Below, in pieces: positions 1 through 6,627 of a stretch of DNA of 7,232 nt. This stretch comes from Streptosporangiaceae bacterium. Lineage in GTDB: Bacteria > Actinomycetota > Actinomycetes > Streptosporangiales > Streptosporangiaceae. The stretch lies in contig JASHQP010000362.1 of NCBI GenBank assembly GCA_030039095.1, positions 1-7,232 on the forward strand, written 5' to 3'. Both the position numbers and the translations under genes were made by a program. Positions within the stretch are counted from its first letter, which is position 1, and every line of letters starts with the position of its first letter. The notes under the pieces were generated by a model, which worked only from the letters and a program-made list of their open reading frames with translations, was not told where the DNA came from and did no database searches.

Positions 1-1515
1 GACGAGGCTCGCGAGCTGGCCAGCGATCCCCGGGCGCGGGCCCGGATCGACCGGCTGGCCGGGCATATCGCTGCCATGAGCGGGCCGGTCATGCCCGGCT
101 ACGCGATCTTGACGGCGGCGGCCGGCGACGCGGAACCGGAGGAGGCCGTGGTGATGCTGGCCGAGGCGGCCGCGGCCTGCTTCTACGCGGGCAACCCGGC
201 CGAGATGCTGCTGGTCGCCGAGCAGGCGTGGGCCTGCCTGCCCGCCAGCTCGTCGATCCGGGCCCGCTTCCTGGCTGGGATGGCGCTGGGGATGGCGCGG
301 ATCCTCGGCGGTCGCGCGGCTGCCGGCGCCGCGGCCTTGCACGACGCGGTCACGCTCGCCGAGAACTCGGCCGAGGTACGCGACGACCTCCGCCTGCTGC
401 CCTGGCTGGCGTTCGCGCCCCTGTTTCTCCGCGAGGCCGAGACCGGGCGTTCCCTGCTGGAGCACTCGCTGCAGGCGGCCCGTGCCTGCGCAGCGGTCGG
501 CGTGCTCCCTTTCGCGCTCAACCTGATTGCCCGAGACCGCGCCACGACCGACCGCTGGGCGGTCGCGGAGGCAACCTACCAGGAGGCGATCGGCCTGGCG
601 AGGGAGAGCGGCCAGCAGACCCAGCTCGCGTTCGGGCTGGCCGGCCTGGCCTGGCTGCACGCGCGCCGGGGCCGGGAGCGGGAGTGCCGGGCCTGCGCCG
701 GCGAGGCGCTCGAGCTGTGCGGCGATCTGGGAACGCGGCTGCTCGAGATATGGGCAACCGCGGCACTGGGCGAACTCGAGCTCGGTCTCGGCGACGCTGC
801 CCGGGCCGTGGTCCACCTCGAGCGTCAGCAGCAACTGCTGGCCGACCTCGCGATCACCGACCCCGACCTTTCACCCGCCACCGAGCTGGTCGACGGCTAC
901 CTGAAACTCGGGCGCTACGACAACGCGCGGCGGGCCGCTGCCCAGTTCATGGCCGCAGCCGACGCAAAGGGGCAGCCGTGGTCTGCCGCCCGGGCGCTGC
1001 GCTGCCGCGCGATGCTCGCCGGGGACGCGGGCTTCGCCGCGGACTTCGAGCGGGCAATCGGCCTGCACGCGCAGACGCCCGACGCGTTCGAGGCGGCCCG
1101 CACGCGGCTGGCGTACGGGGAGCGGCTGCGCCGGTCCCGGAGCAGGGTGCTCGCCCGTGAGCAGCTCCGCGCCGCTGTCGACGCGTTCGACGACCTCGAC
1201 GCGCGGCCGTGGGCCGACCGGGCCCGCGCCGAGCTCGCCGCCACCGGGGAGACACGACGGCAACGGGACGCCGGCGGCATCAACGAGCTGACGCCACAGG
1301 AACTGCAGATCGCCCTGCTGCTCGCCGCGGGAAAGACCACCAGGGAGGCCGCCGCCGCGCTCTTCCTCAGCCCGAAGACCGTCGAGTATCACCTGCGTCA
1401 CGTCTACCAGCGGCTCGGTATCCACTCCCGCGCCGAGCTCACGGAGCGGATCCGGTGGGCCGAGCCAGCGGACCAGGGGAGCACGAGAGCCGCGCCGCGT
1501 CATTCTCGAGACTGA
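1..1515 (+). CDS. LuxR-family (LAL/MalT-like) transcriptional regulator, C-terminal part, 5' end outside window
   Basis: The frame is open from base 1, and the first in-window ATG (76) has no convincing ribosome site, so I read this as the last 504 residues of a longer protein. Residues 1 to about 420 (counted from base 1) are Ala/Leu-rich helices with repeated patterns such as FGLAGLAWLHARRGR, resembling the TPR-like sensor region of large ATP-binding LuxR regulators. The C-terminus (nt 1288-1443) is a LuxR helix-turn-helix: LTPQELQIALLLAAGKT, then SPKTVEYHLRHVYQRLGI, with the conserved Glu, Gly, Val and Leu positions. Family members are usually about 900 residues with an N-terminal nucleotide-binding domain. 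That part is not visible here, so its Walker motifs cannot be checked. It should act in the cytoplasm as a DNA-binding activator. Its stop overlaps the kinase start, which suggests co-transcription. Target genes and ligand are unknown. Confidence 0.88.
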   Translation, partial: DEARELASDPRARARIDRLAGHIAAMSGPVMPGYAILTAAAGDAEPEEAVVMLAEAAAACFYAGNPAEMLLVAEQAWACLPASSSIRARFLAGMALGMARILGGRAAAGAAALHDAVTLAENSAEVRDDLRLLPWLAFAPLFLREAETGRSLLEHSLQAARACAAVGVLPFALNLIARDRATTDRWAVAEATYQEAIGLARESGQQTQLAFGLAGLAWLHARRGRERECRACAGEALELCGDLGTRLLEIWATAALGELELGLGDAARAVVHLERQQQLLADLAITDPDLSPATELVDGYLKLGRYDNARRAAAQFMAAADAKGQPWSAARALRCRAMLAGDAGFAADFERAIGLHAQTPDAFEAARTRLAYGERLRRSRSRVLAREQLRAAVDAFDDLDARPWADRARAELAATGETRRQRDAGGINELTPQELQIALLLAAGKTTREAAAALFLSPKTVEYHLRHVYQRLGIHSRAELTERIRWAEPADQGSTRAAPRHSRD

Positions 1516-2774
1516 TGTGCGCCGCCCAGCCGGCGGTTACCGTCGGTGTTGTGTCCGGTGACCTTCCGACCGAGCGCCCGCCGACGCCGGCTCCTGCGCG
1601 GGTTTCCGAGTGGCGCTGGGTTCTCAGTTCGGTGCTGACCGCGTGTGCTGCATGGGCGGTGCTGGCGGTCATGACGGGGCCAGACCAATTCGCGCGAGCG
1701 CCGCGGCTGATTCTCCTCCTGCTGCTGTGCGGCCTGCTCATCCTGGTGCGTCGCTGGCCACTGCCCGTGCTCGGCGTGGCGGCGGTCATATCCGGGCTGG
1801 CCATTGCCTCGGGTGCGGTCTCCCTGGCCATCGTCATCCTGCTCGGGCTGGCCTCCTACCTTGTCGCGTTCAGCCTGCCCCGGAAGGCGTCGATCTACGC
1901 CGCCCTGGCCACCGCCGCCGTGCTGGGCGGTGCGCTCGGATACCACTGGCTCGCGGGCCGGGAAGGATCGCTCGCCGCGGACGGCGTGCTGGGTTTCGCG
2001 CCCCTGGCAGCAGGCTGGTTCGTCGGTGACGCCGCCGCGACGCGCCGGCGCTATCTCGCCGGGCTGGCCGAGCAGGCGGAGCGGGAGCGGGCCGCCGAGG
2101 CCGAGCGTGCCCGGCAGGAGGTCCGCGGGGAACGGGTGCGCATCGCCCGTGAGCTGCACGACGTGGTCGCGCACACGCTCGCCGTGATCACCGTCCAGGC
2201 CGGCGTGGGCCGCCGCCTGATGGCGAAGCGCCCCGAGGAGGCCGCCCTCGCGCTGGACTCGATCGAGGCGATCGGCCGGACCGCCCAGGACGAGCTGCGG
2301 GTGGTGCTCGCGCTGCTGCGCGACGAGGGCATCGGTCCGGCCGCGCTGACGCCGGCGCCCCGGCTGGTCGACATCAAGGAACTCGTGAACAACGTGCAGG
2401 CCTCGGGTACCCCGGTCGAGCTGCGGACCTCGGATGCCGACCGCCAGCTCTCCCCGGCTCTCGAGCTCTCGATCTACCGTGTCGTGCAGGAGGCGCTGAC
2501 CAACGTCGTCAAGCACGCGCCGGGAGCCCGCGCCACGGTCGACCTCGCCGTCTCGGACCAGGCGGTGCGCATCGAGGTCACCGACGACGGAGGGCCGGCG
2601 CGGCTGCCGGGCGACGTCGCATGGCCGGACGCCGGGACCGGCCAGGATCCCGGGCACGGGATCGTCGGCATGCGGGAGCGGACCAGCGCGTTCGGCGGCT
2701 GGCTCGTCGCGGAGCCACTGCCCGGCCGTGGCTTTCACGTGCTCGCCGAGATCCCGCTCGAAAGCGCGGCGTGA
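1515..2774 (+). CDS. Membrane sensor histidine kinase, HisKA_3 (NarL-partner) type
   Basis: A 419-residue two-component kinase. After a Pro-rich N-terminus, residues about 36-173 hold five or six hydrophobic segments with almost no extracytoplasmic loop, so sensing is probably within or at the membrane. A charged Glu/Arg/Ala-rich helix (about 180-207) leads to the dimerisation domain, where ELHDVVAHTL carries the phospho-acceptor His215 and the following D216xxxH220 typical of this class. The ATP-binding domain shows the N box around Asn330 (EALTNVVKH), DDGG at 357-360 and GHGIVGMRER at 380-389. I chose ATG 1515 because it overlaps the upstream TGA (TGATG), implying translational coupling. 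GTG 1551 is a possible alternative, and neither has a clear Shine-Dalgarno. The gene overlaps the response regulator by four bases, which makes that regulator its likely partner. The signal is unknown. Confidence 0.93.
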   Translation: MCAAQPAVTVGVVSGDLPTERPPTPAPARVSEWRWVLSSVLTACAAWAVLAVMTGPDQFARAPRLILLLLLCGLLILVRRWPLPVLGVAAVISGLAIASGAVSLAIVILLGLASYLVAFSLPRKASIYAALATAAVLGGALGYHWLAGREGSLAADGVLGFAPLAAGWFVGDAAATRRRYLAGLAEQAERERAAEAERARQEVRGERVRIARELHDVVAHTLAVITVQAGVGRRLMAKRPEEAALALDSIEAIGRTAQDELRVVLALLRDEGIGPAALTPAPRLVDIKELVNNVQASGTPVELRTSDADRQLSPALELSIYRVVQEALTNVVKHAPGARATVDLAVSDQAVRIEVTDDGGPARLPGDVAWPDAGTGQDPGHGIVGMRERTSAFGGWLVAEPLPGRGFHVLAEIPLESAA

Positions 2775-3433
2775 CCATCTCCGTTCTGGTCGTCGACGAC
2801 CAGGAACTGCTCCGTACCGCGTTCTCGTCGCTGATCGACGCGGAGGATGACCTGGCCGTCGTCGGCCGCGCGGGTGATGGCCGGCGGGCGGTGGAGCTCG
2901 CGGCCGGGCTCTCACCGGACGTCGTGGTCATGGACGTCCGCATGCCGGTCATGGACGGGATCGAGGCGACCAGGCAGATCACAGCGGGCCGGGGCGCCGC
3001 GGCGCCGCGAGTGCTCATCCTCACCACGTTCGACCTGGACGAGTACGTCTTCGAAGCGCTGCTCGCCGGGGCCAGCGGCTTCGCGCTGAAGAGCCGCCCG
3101 CTGGACGAGCTGCTCGGCGCGATCCGCACCGTCGCCGCGGGCGACGCGCTCCTGGCGCCGAGCGTGACCCGCCGGCTCATCGCCCACTTCACCGGCCGCG
3201 CACGGGCGCCGTCCAGGGCCGACCGGCGCCTGGAGGAGCTCACCGAGCGCGAGCAGGAGGTGCTGTCGCTGGTCGCGCACGGGCTGTCGAACGCCGAGCT
3301 GGCCGAAACCCTGCACGTCAGCCTGCCCACGGCGAAGACACATGTGAGCCGTATCCTCACCAAGCTCGGGGCCCGGGACCGCACCCAGCTCGTGATCCTC
3401 GCCTACGAGCTGGGCCTCGTCACAGCGAGATAA
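2771..3433 (+). CDS. Two-component response regulator, NarL/FixJ (LuxR-HTH) family
   Basis: A 220-residue regulator of normal length. The receiver domain (about 1-120) has the acidic pair D9-D10, the phospho-acceptor D55 in VVMDVRMPVMDG, the switch Thr85/Thr86 in ILTTFD, and Lys107 in FALKSRP, so phosphorylation chemistry looks intact. A linker leads to a LuxR helix-turn-helix at about 153-215 (LTEREQEVLSLVAHGLSNAE, then SLPTAKTHVSRILTKLGARD). The GTG start at 2771 lies inside the kinase stop (GTGA overlap). The in-frame ATG at 2621 is buried in the kinase gene and is rejected because the receiver fold begins at residue 3 from the GTG. The gene is probably co-translated with the kinase. Its likely targets are its own operon and the ABC transporter downstream, with the dyad at 3440-3461 as a candidate site. 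The target assignment is inferred from position only. Confidence 0.95.
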   Translation: MTISVLVVDDQELLRTAFSSLIDAEDDLAVVGRAGDGRRAVELAAGLSPDVVVMDVRMPVMDGIEATRQITAGRGAAAPRVLILTTFDLDEYVFEALLAGASGFALKSRPLDELLGAIRTVAAGDALLAPSVTRRLIAHFTGRARAPSRADRRLEELTEREQEVLSLVAHGLSNAELAETLHVSLPTAKTHVSRILTKLGARDRTQLVILAYELGLVTAR

Positions 3434-3439
3434 GGCCGG

Positions 3440-3461
3440 CGGTCATCCCTGGGTATGACCG
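3440..3461. promoter_or_regulatory. 22-bp near-perfect dyad between response regulator and ABC genes (operator or weak terminator)
   Basis: The arms CGGTCAT (3440-3446) and ATGACCG (3455-3461) are exact inverse complements. The eight bases between them are themselves nearly symmetric (CCC-T-GGG plus one extra T), so almost the whole element is a palindrome broken by one base. It starts seven bases after the response regulator stop and ends 58 bases before the ATPase ATG. No T-rich tail follows, which argues against a classical intrinsic terminator, although actinomycete terminators often lack one. The symmetry suits a dimeric regulator such as the NarL-type protein encoded just upstream. The operator role is inferred. 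Confidence 0.45.
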
Positions 3462-3519
3462 GCAATCGATCCTCGCGCACGATGACGGCGGGCCACCTGG
3501 GTGAGCACGATTACCAGCC

Positions 3520-4725
3520 ATGAACGCTATGCACGTGCTCGGTCTGGCTCCGCTGGCGGCCGTCAGGAACGTCCCGCCGGGCGCAGGCTTTCACCTCGGC
3601 CTTGGCCCGGTCCTTCTGCTGCTGATCGTGCTCGGCGGCATCGGCTTCGGCGTGTCGCGCACGCGCCGCGGCCGGCCCTCCAGGCGGCACGACGACGAAT
3701 GGGCCAGGCGGGAACAGCCGCCCGCCGCAGCGGGCGACACGAGTGCCTCTGCGGCCCGGGTCCGCCGCGCCGTCTCGTTCGAGCGCCCGGCCGGGGGATG
3801 GGCGGTGGAGACCCACGGCCTGACCAAGCGGTTCGGCAGCAACGTCGCGGTCAACGGCGTGGAACTGAACGTCCCTCGCGGCAGCGCGTTCGGCTACCTC
3901 GGCCCGAACGGCGCGGGCAAGACAACGCTGATCCGCACGCTGCTCGGGCTGACCCGCGCCAGCGGCGGCACGGCGTCGCTGCTCGGGATGCCGGTCCCGG
4001 CCGAGCGGAGCAGGGCGCTGGCCGGGGTCGGCGCGATCGTGGACGAGCCGCGGTTCCACCCGCACCTGACCGGGCGCGACAACCTGCGGCTGCTGGCCGC
4101 GGCGCGCGGCGGCGACGCGGCCAGCCGGATCGCCCCGTCGCTGGAGCGGGTCGGGCTCACCGAGCGTGCCGACCACAAGGTCTCCTCGTACTCGATGGGC
4201 ATGCGCCAGCGCCTCGGGGTGGCCTCCTGCCTGCTCGGCGACCCCGAGCTTCTGATCCTGGACGAACCGATGAACGGGCTCGACCCGGCCGGCATGCACC
4301 AGATGCGGGAGATGATCGTGAGCCTGGCCGACGAGGGCCGGACCGTGATGCTCTCGTCGCACCTGCTGGACGAGGTGGAGCGCACCTGCGACGCGGTGGC
4401 GATCGTGGACCGCGGCCGGGTGATCCGCCAGGGCCCGATCGACGAGCTCACCCGCGCCGCGGGCACGGCGTCGGTGCAGGTGGACTGCGCAGACCCGGCC
4501 CGGGCCGCACGGCTCATCGACGAGGCCGGGATCGCCGCCGGGACGTCGCTGACCGACGCCGGGCTGGTGGTCGCCCTGCCCGCCGCGGCCTCACGCGAGC
4601 TGATCGCCGACGTCAACCGGCGGCTGGTCGCCGCCGGGATCCCCGTGTACGGCCTCCAGGAGGTCCGCGCCTCGCTGGAGGACTGGTTCCTGTCCGTGAC
4701 GACCCGCCTGGGAGACCAACCGTGA
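3520..4725 (+). CDS. ABC transporter ATP-binding protein with N-terminal transmembrane extension
   Basis: 401 residues from ATG 3520. Residues about 26-45 form one hydrophobic helix (LGLGPVLLLLIVLGGIGFGV) followed by an Arg cluster (47-56), which predicts N-outside, C-inside topology. Residues 46-95 are a charged, Ala/Pro-rich linker. The ABC domain starts near 96: Walker A GPNGAGKTT (128-136, Lys134), signature YSMGMRQRL (224-232) in place of LSGGQ as is common in this ABC-2 subfamily, Walker B LLILDEP (Asp248, Glu249), D-loop NGLDP and the H-loop His281. All catalytic residues are present. A C-terminal region of about 100 residues follows, as in drug or peptide exporter ATPases. ATG 3520 has only a distant GGGTGAG (14 bases away). 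In-frame GTG 3805 has GGGGGA six bases upstream and would give a 306-residue ATPase of the usual size. The four-base overlap with the permease shows they form one transporter. Confidence 0.92.
   Translation: MNAMHVLGLAPLAAVRNVPPGAGFHLGLGPVLLLLIVLGGIGFGVSRTRRGRPSRRHDDEWARREQPPAAAGDTSASAARVRRAVSFERPAGGWAVETHGLTKRFGSNVAVNGVELNVPRGSAFGYLGPNGAGKTTLIRTLLGLTRASGGTASLLGMPVPAERSRALAGVGAIVDEPRFHPHLTGRDNLRLLAAARGGDAASRIAPSLERVGLTERADHKVSSYSMGMRQRLGVASCLLGDPELLILDEPMNGLDPAGMHQMREMIVSLADEGRTVMLSSHLLDEVERTCDAVAIVDRGRVIRQGPIDELTRAAGTASVQVDCADPARAARLIDEAGIAAGTSLTDAGLVVALPAAASRELIADVNRRLVAAGIPVYGLQEVRASLEDWFLSVTTRLGDQP
3793..3798 (+). promoter_or_regulatory. Candidate ribosome binding site for an internal start (GTG 3805) of the ABC ATPase
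   Basis: GGGGGA sits six bases before the in-frame GTG at 3805, a better spaced site than anything in front of ATG 3520. Starting there would remove the membrane helix and give a protein that begins METHGLTKRFG, the usual opening of such ATPases. It could be the true start, a second start giving a soluble form, or chance in G-rich DNA. Confidence 0.35.
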
Positions 4726-5855
4726 CCAGCCCCGCCCCGGCGGCCGAGCCGCTGCTGTCCGGAACACGATCCCCGGTTCCGGCGGGCCGGACGCCGGTCA
4801 TACGGCGGCTCGGCGCGTCGCTGCCGACCTGGCCGCTCGTCGCCACCAAGCACCTGGAGCTGCGCAAGCGCCGCGGTCTCATGATCACGGTCGCGGTGAT
4901 GATCATCGGGCCCACGGTCCTGGTCATGGGCTTGCGGCTGGCGTTCCACCTGTTCGATCCGGCCCACAACGGGCCTGCCGGGGATCCCAGCGTGTTCAAC
5001 GCCATCACGAACCTGACCGCGGAATTCGGGTTCATCGTCGCGGCCGTGATCGGCGCCGCGGCCGCGACCACCGACCTGAACGACGGCGTGTTCCGGTACC
5101 TGGTGATCACCGGCCGGTCGCGCCTGGCGCTGTATCTCGCCCGCATCCCCGCCGGGCTGGCGATCCTGATCCCGGCGCTTGCCGTCGCGTTCACGATGCT
5201 CTGCCTGGTCACGGCCTACGAAGGTGTGCCGCAGCCCGCGACGGTCACCGTGGGCAACGGCGTCCCGGTCCCGGCGCACTTCGACCAGGCCCAGCTGCAG
5301 GCCTGGGTCTCGGCGCATCCGCAGCAGGCGGATCAGGCGTTCCCGCCCAGCGCCGTCCCCGGCTCCGGCCCCGGCCGGCCGGCGAAGGCTCAGGACATCA
5401 CCACCGAGTTCACCAGCTACACCGCGGCCGAGGACACCGACTTCGCTCCCGCGGTCAACGAGATGTTCAAGATCGGACTGTGGCTGGCGCTCGAGGTCGG
5501 GATCGGTTTCGGTGCCGGGCTCGGGCTGGGCGCGCTCACCGGGCAGCGCACCCTGTCGACGATCCTGCTGATCGGGCTGGAGATCATCGTGACCCCGATC
5601 CTGGCCCGCGTCCAGATCCCGTACTTCCTCAACGGCCAGCGGCTCGACGTCGGTATCGCGATGGACCAGCTTCGCCCGGCAGCGCTCGCGCCCGCCACCG
5701 GCAGCGGTCCCGGACCTGGCGGGCTGCTGTTCGGCGGCCGGGGCGCGCTGAACATACCGGCGATGCCGACCTGGGCGATGATCTCGGTGATCGTCGGCTG
5801 GATCGTGGGCTGGTCGGTCATCGGGGCCTGGCGGATGATGACCCGCGACGCCTGA
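4722..5855 (+). CDS. ABC-2 type transporter permease
   Basis: A 377-residue integral membrane protein. GTG 4722 overlaps the ATPase stop (GTGA) and has GGGAGA (4710-4715) six bases upstream, so the start is well supported. After a cytoplasmic N-terminus of about 50 residues ending in the basic stretch LELRKRRG, predicted membrane segments lie near 53-73, 102-117, 139-165, 250-272, 277-296 and 350-370. TTDLNDGVFRYLVITGRSR (about 116-134) resembles the cytoplasmic segment between helices 2 and 3 of ABC-2 permeases, likely an ATPase contact. A polar loop of about 83 residues (167-249) and a Gly/Pro-rich loop (298-349) are predicted outside the membrane and are candidates for substrate or partner contact. 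With the ATPase it should form a homodimeric-permease exporter. The substrate is unknown; antimicrobial or lipid-like compounds are typical of the wider family, but nothing here specifies one. Confidence 0.9.
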   Translation: MTSPAPAAEPLLSGTRSPVPAGRTPVIRRLGASLPTWPLVATKHLELRKRRGLMITVAVMIIGPTVLVMGLRLAFHLFDPAHNGPAGDPSVFNAITNLTAEFGFIVAAVIGAAAATTDLNDGVFRYLVITGRSRLALYLARIPAGLAILIPALAVAFTMLCLVTAYEGVPQPATVTVGNGVPVPAHFDQAQLQAWVSAHPQQADQAFPPSAVPGSGPGRPAKAQDITTEFTSYTAAEDTDFAPAVNEMFKIGLWLALEVGIGFGAGLGLGALTGQRTLSTILLIGLEIIVTPILARVQIPYFLNGQRLDVGIAMDQLRPAALAPATGSGPGPGGLLFGGRGALNIPAMPTWAMISVIVGWIVGWSVIGAWRMMTRDA

Positions 5856-5856
5856 C

Positions 5857-6456
5857 TCAGGTCGCCGCGTGCGCCTCCCGGCCGTGCGTGCGGTGGCTGG
5901 CCGCGCGCATCTGCCAGGCGATGCTGATCTCCATGAACCCGAACACCAGCAGCCAGACGCCCACGATGACGTACAGGACCAGCAGCGATATCCCCGGGTA
6001 CGCGAGCAGGATGATGCCCGCGATGATGCTGAGGATGCCCATGAAGATCAGCCAGGCACGGTGCGGGACCTCCGAGTGGGACAGCGCCGTGAACAGCTCC
6101 ACGGCGCCGTTGACGGTCCAGAAGATGCCCAGCAGCAGAGCCAGCGCCAGGAGCGTGAGCAGCACGTGCCGCAGCGCATACAGTCCGATGATCAGTGACA
6201 GCACGCCCAGCAGGGCGTAGAGGATCCGGGTGCCCGCGTTCAGGTCGTGCCCGAACGCCGCCACGAACCGGAAGACGCCGAGCCAGACCAGCTCGATGCC
6301 GAACAGGATCGCGATCACCAGGAGCGTAGGCCCGGGCCAGGCCAGCGCGACGACGCCCGCGATCACCGTGATGATCCCGAATGCCAGGGCCCAGCCCCAG
6401 TGCCGGCCAAGGCGGCCGAGCAGGTCGGCCGGGTCGGGCCGCAACGGCTGTGTCAT
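5857..6456 (-). CDS. HdeD/DUF308 family membrane protein
   Basis: A 199-residue protein, the usual family length, with six predicted membrane helices (about 20-40, 44-66, 77-95, 98-122, 134-153, 157-180). It is built from three similar two-helix units of about 40 residues starting near 26, 82 and 138. Units 1 and 3 share a short turn (AWPGPTLL at 39-46, AYPGISLL at 152-159) and each unit ends in a helix with a G...E/F pattern. The C-terminal tail (184-199) is polar and has four His residues. ATG 6456 is preceded by a strong AGGAGG (6462-6467) five bases away. HdeD is an acid-stress membrane protein in enterobacteria. The role of actinobacterial homologues is unproven, so a stress function is only inferred. 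The gene converges on the permease gene, with one base between the two stops, and is probably transcribed alone. Confidence 0.88.
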   Translation of the reverse strand: MTQPLRPDPADLLGRLGRHWGWALAFGIITVIAGVVALAWPGPTLLVIAILFGIELVWLGVFRFVAAFGHDLNAGTRILYALLGVLSLIIGLYALRHVLLTLLALALLLGIFWTVNGAVELFTALSHSEVPHRAWLIFMGILSIIAGIILLAYPGISLLVLYVIVGVWLLVFGFMEISIAWQMRAASHRTHGREAHAAT

Positions 6457-6490
6457 GGAAGCCTCCTCGCGGCGGCATGCCTCGCCAAGA

Positions 6491-6503
6491 CGGGATATTC
6501 CCG
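6491..6503. repeat. Short palindrome in the divergent spacer
   Basis: CGGGA-TAT-TCCCG, perfect five-base arms around three bases, 35-47 bases upstream of the HdeD-family start on the - strand and 125 bases before the MmcQ-family start. It overlaps the possible -10 region of the HdeD-family gene, so a repressor site is conceivable. At this length chance is also plausible. The rest of the spacer 6457-6627 shows no RNA gene or further repeat that I can support. Confidence 0.3.
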
Positions 6504-6523
6504 GCTGATACCTTTCCGCAACC
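6497..6523 (-). promoter_or_regulatory. Possible promoter of the HdeD-family gene
   Basis: Read on the - strand, GGTTG (6519-6523) and GGGAAT (6497-6502) are 16 bases apart. The latter is one base from the GGGTAT-type -10 box of actinobacterial stress sigma factors (SigB/SigF group). It lies about 40 bases before the ATG. An overlapping reading, TTGCGG (6516-6521) as a housekeeping -35, has no good -10 partner. This is a weak match seen by eye only. Confidence 0.22.
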
Positions 6524-6627
6524 CGATCTGCGATGGGAGATTATGGGCGGCTTTGCGCCTGCCGGTCTGTCGGTGCCGGCGCCTACCATGTCCGGCATGC
6601 ACCTGGCCCGATACCGCGGGGGAGCGG

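Noticed and set aside
228..1160. A 310-codon + strand frame inside the LuxR-type regulator
   Set aside because: Arg/Gly/Pro-rich translation in a shifted frame; a shadow of the real coding frame, which ends in a clear helix-turn-helix.
1500..2915. A 471-codon open frame on the - strand antisense to the kinase and regulator
   Set aside because: Its translation is Arg/Pro/Gly-rich with no domain pattern, a typical by-product of GC-biased codons on the opposite strand. The + strand frames carry complete kinase and receiver motifs.
3501..4721. The permease frame stays open upstream to GTG 3501, suggesting a giant 784-residue protein
   Set aside because: The upstream part is Arg/Gly/Pro-rich noise out of frame with the intact ABC ATPase. 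The permease has its own GTG at 4722 with a good ribosome site.
3894..5318. A 474-codon - strand frame opposite the ABC genes
   Set aside because: Low-complexity Arg/Ser/Asp-rich translation without recognisable motifs. It is fully antisense to two well-supported genes.
6553..6589. TTGCGC (6553-6558) and TACCAT (6584-6589) as a promoter for the MmcQ-family gene
   Set aside because: The 25-base spacing is too long for a housekeeping promoter, and no better -35 lies at the right distance. TACCAT alone is too weak to list.
5417..6598. A 393-codon - strand frame spanning the permease end and the HdeD-family gene
   Set aside because: It runs in a different frame through the HdeD-family gene, whose own frame shows six membrane helices, three internal repeats and a strong ribosome site. 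The long frame shows no such features.
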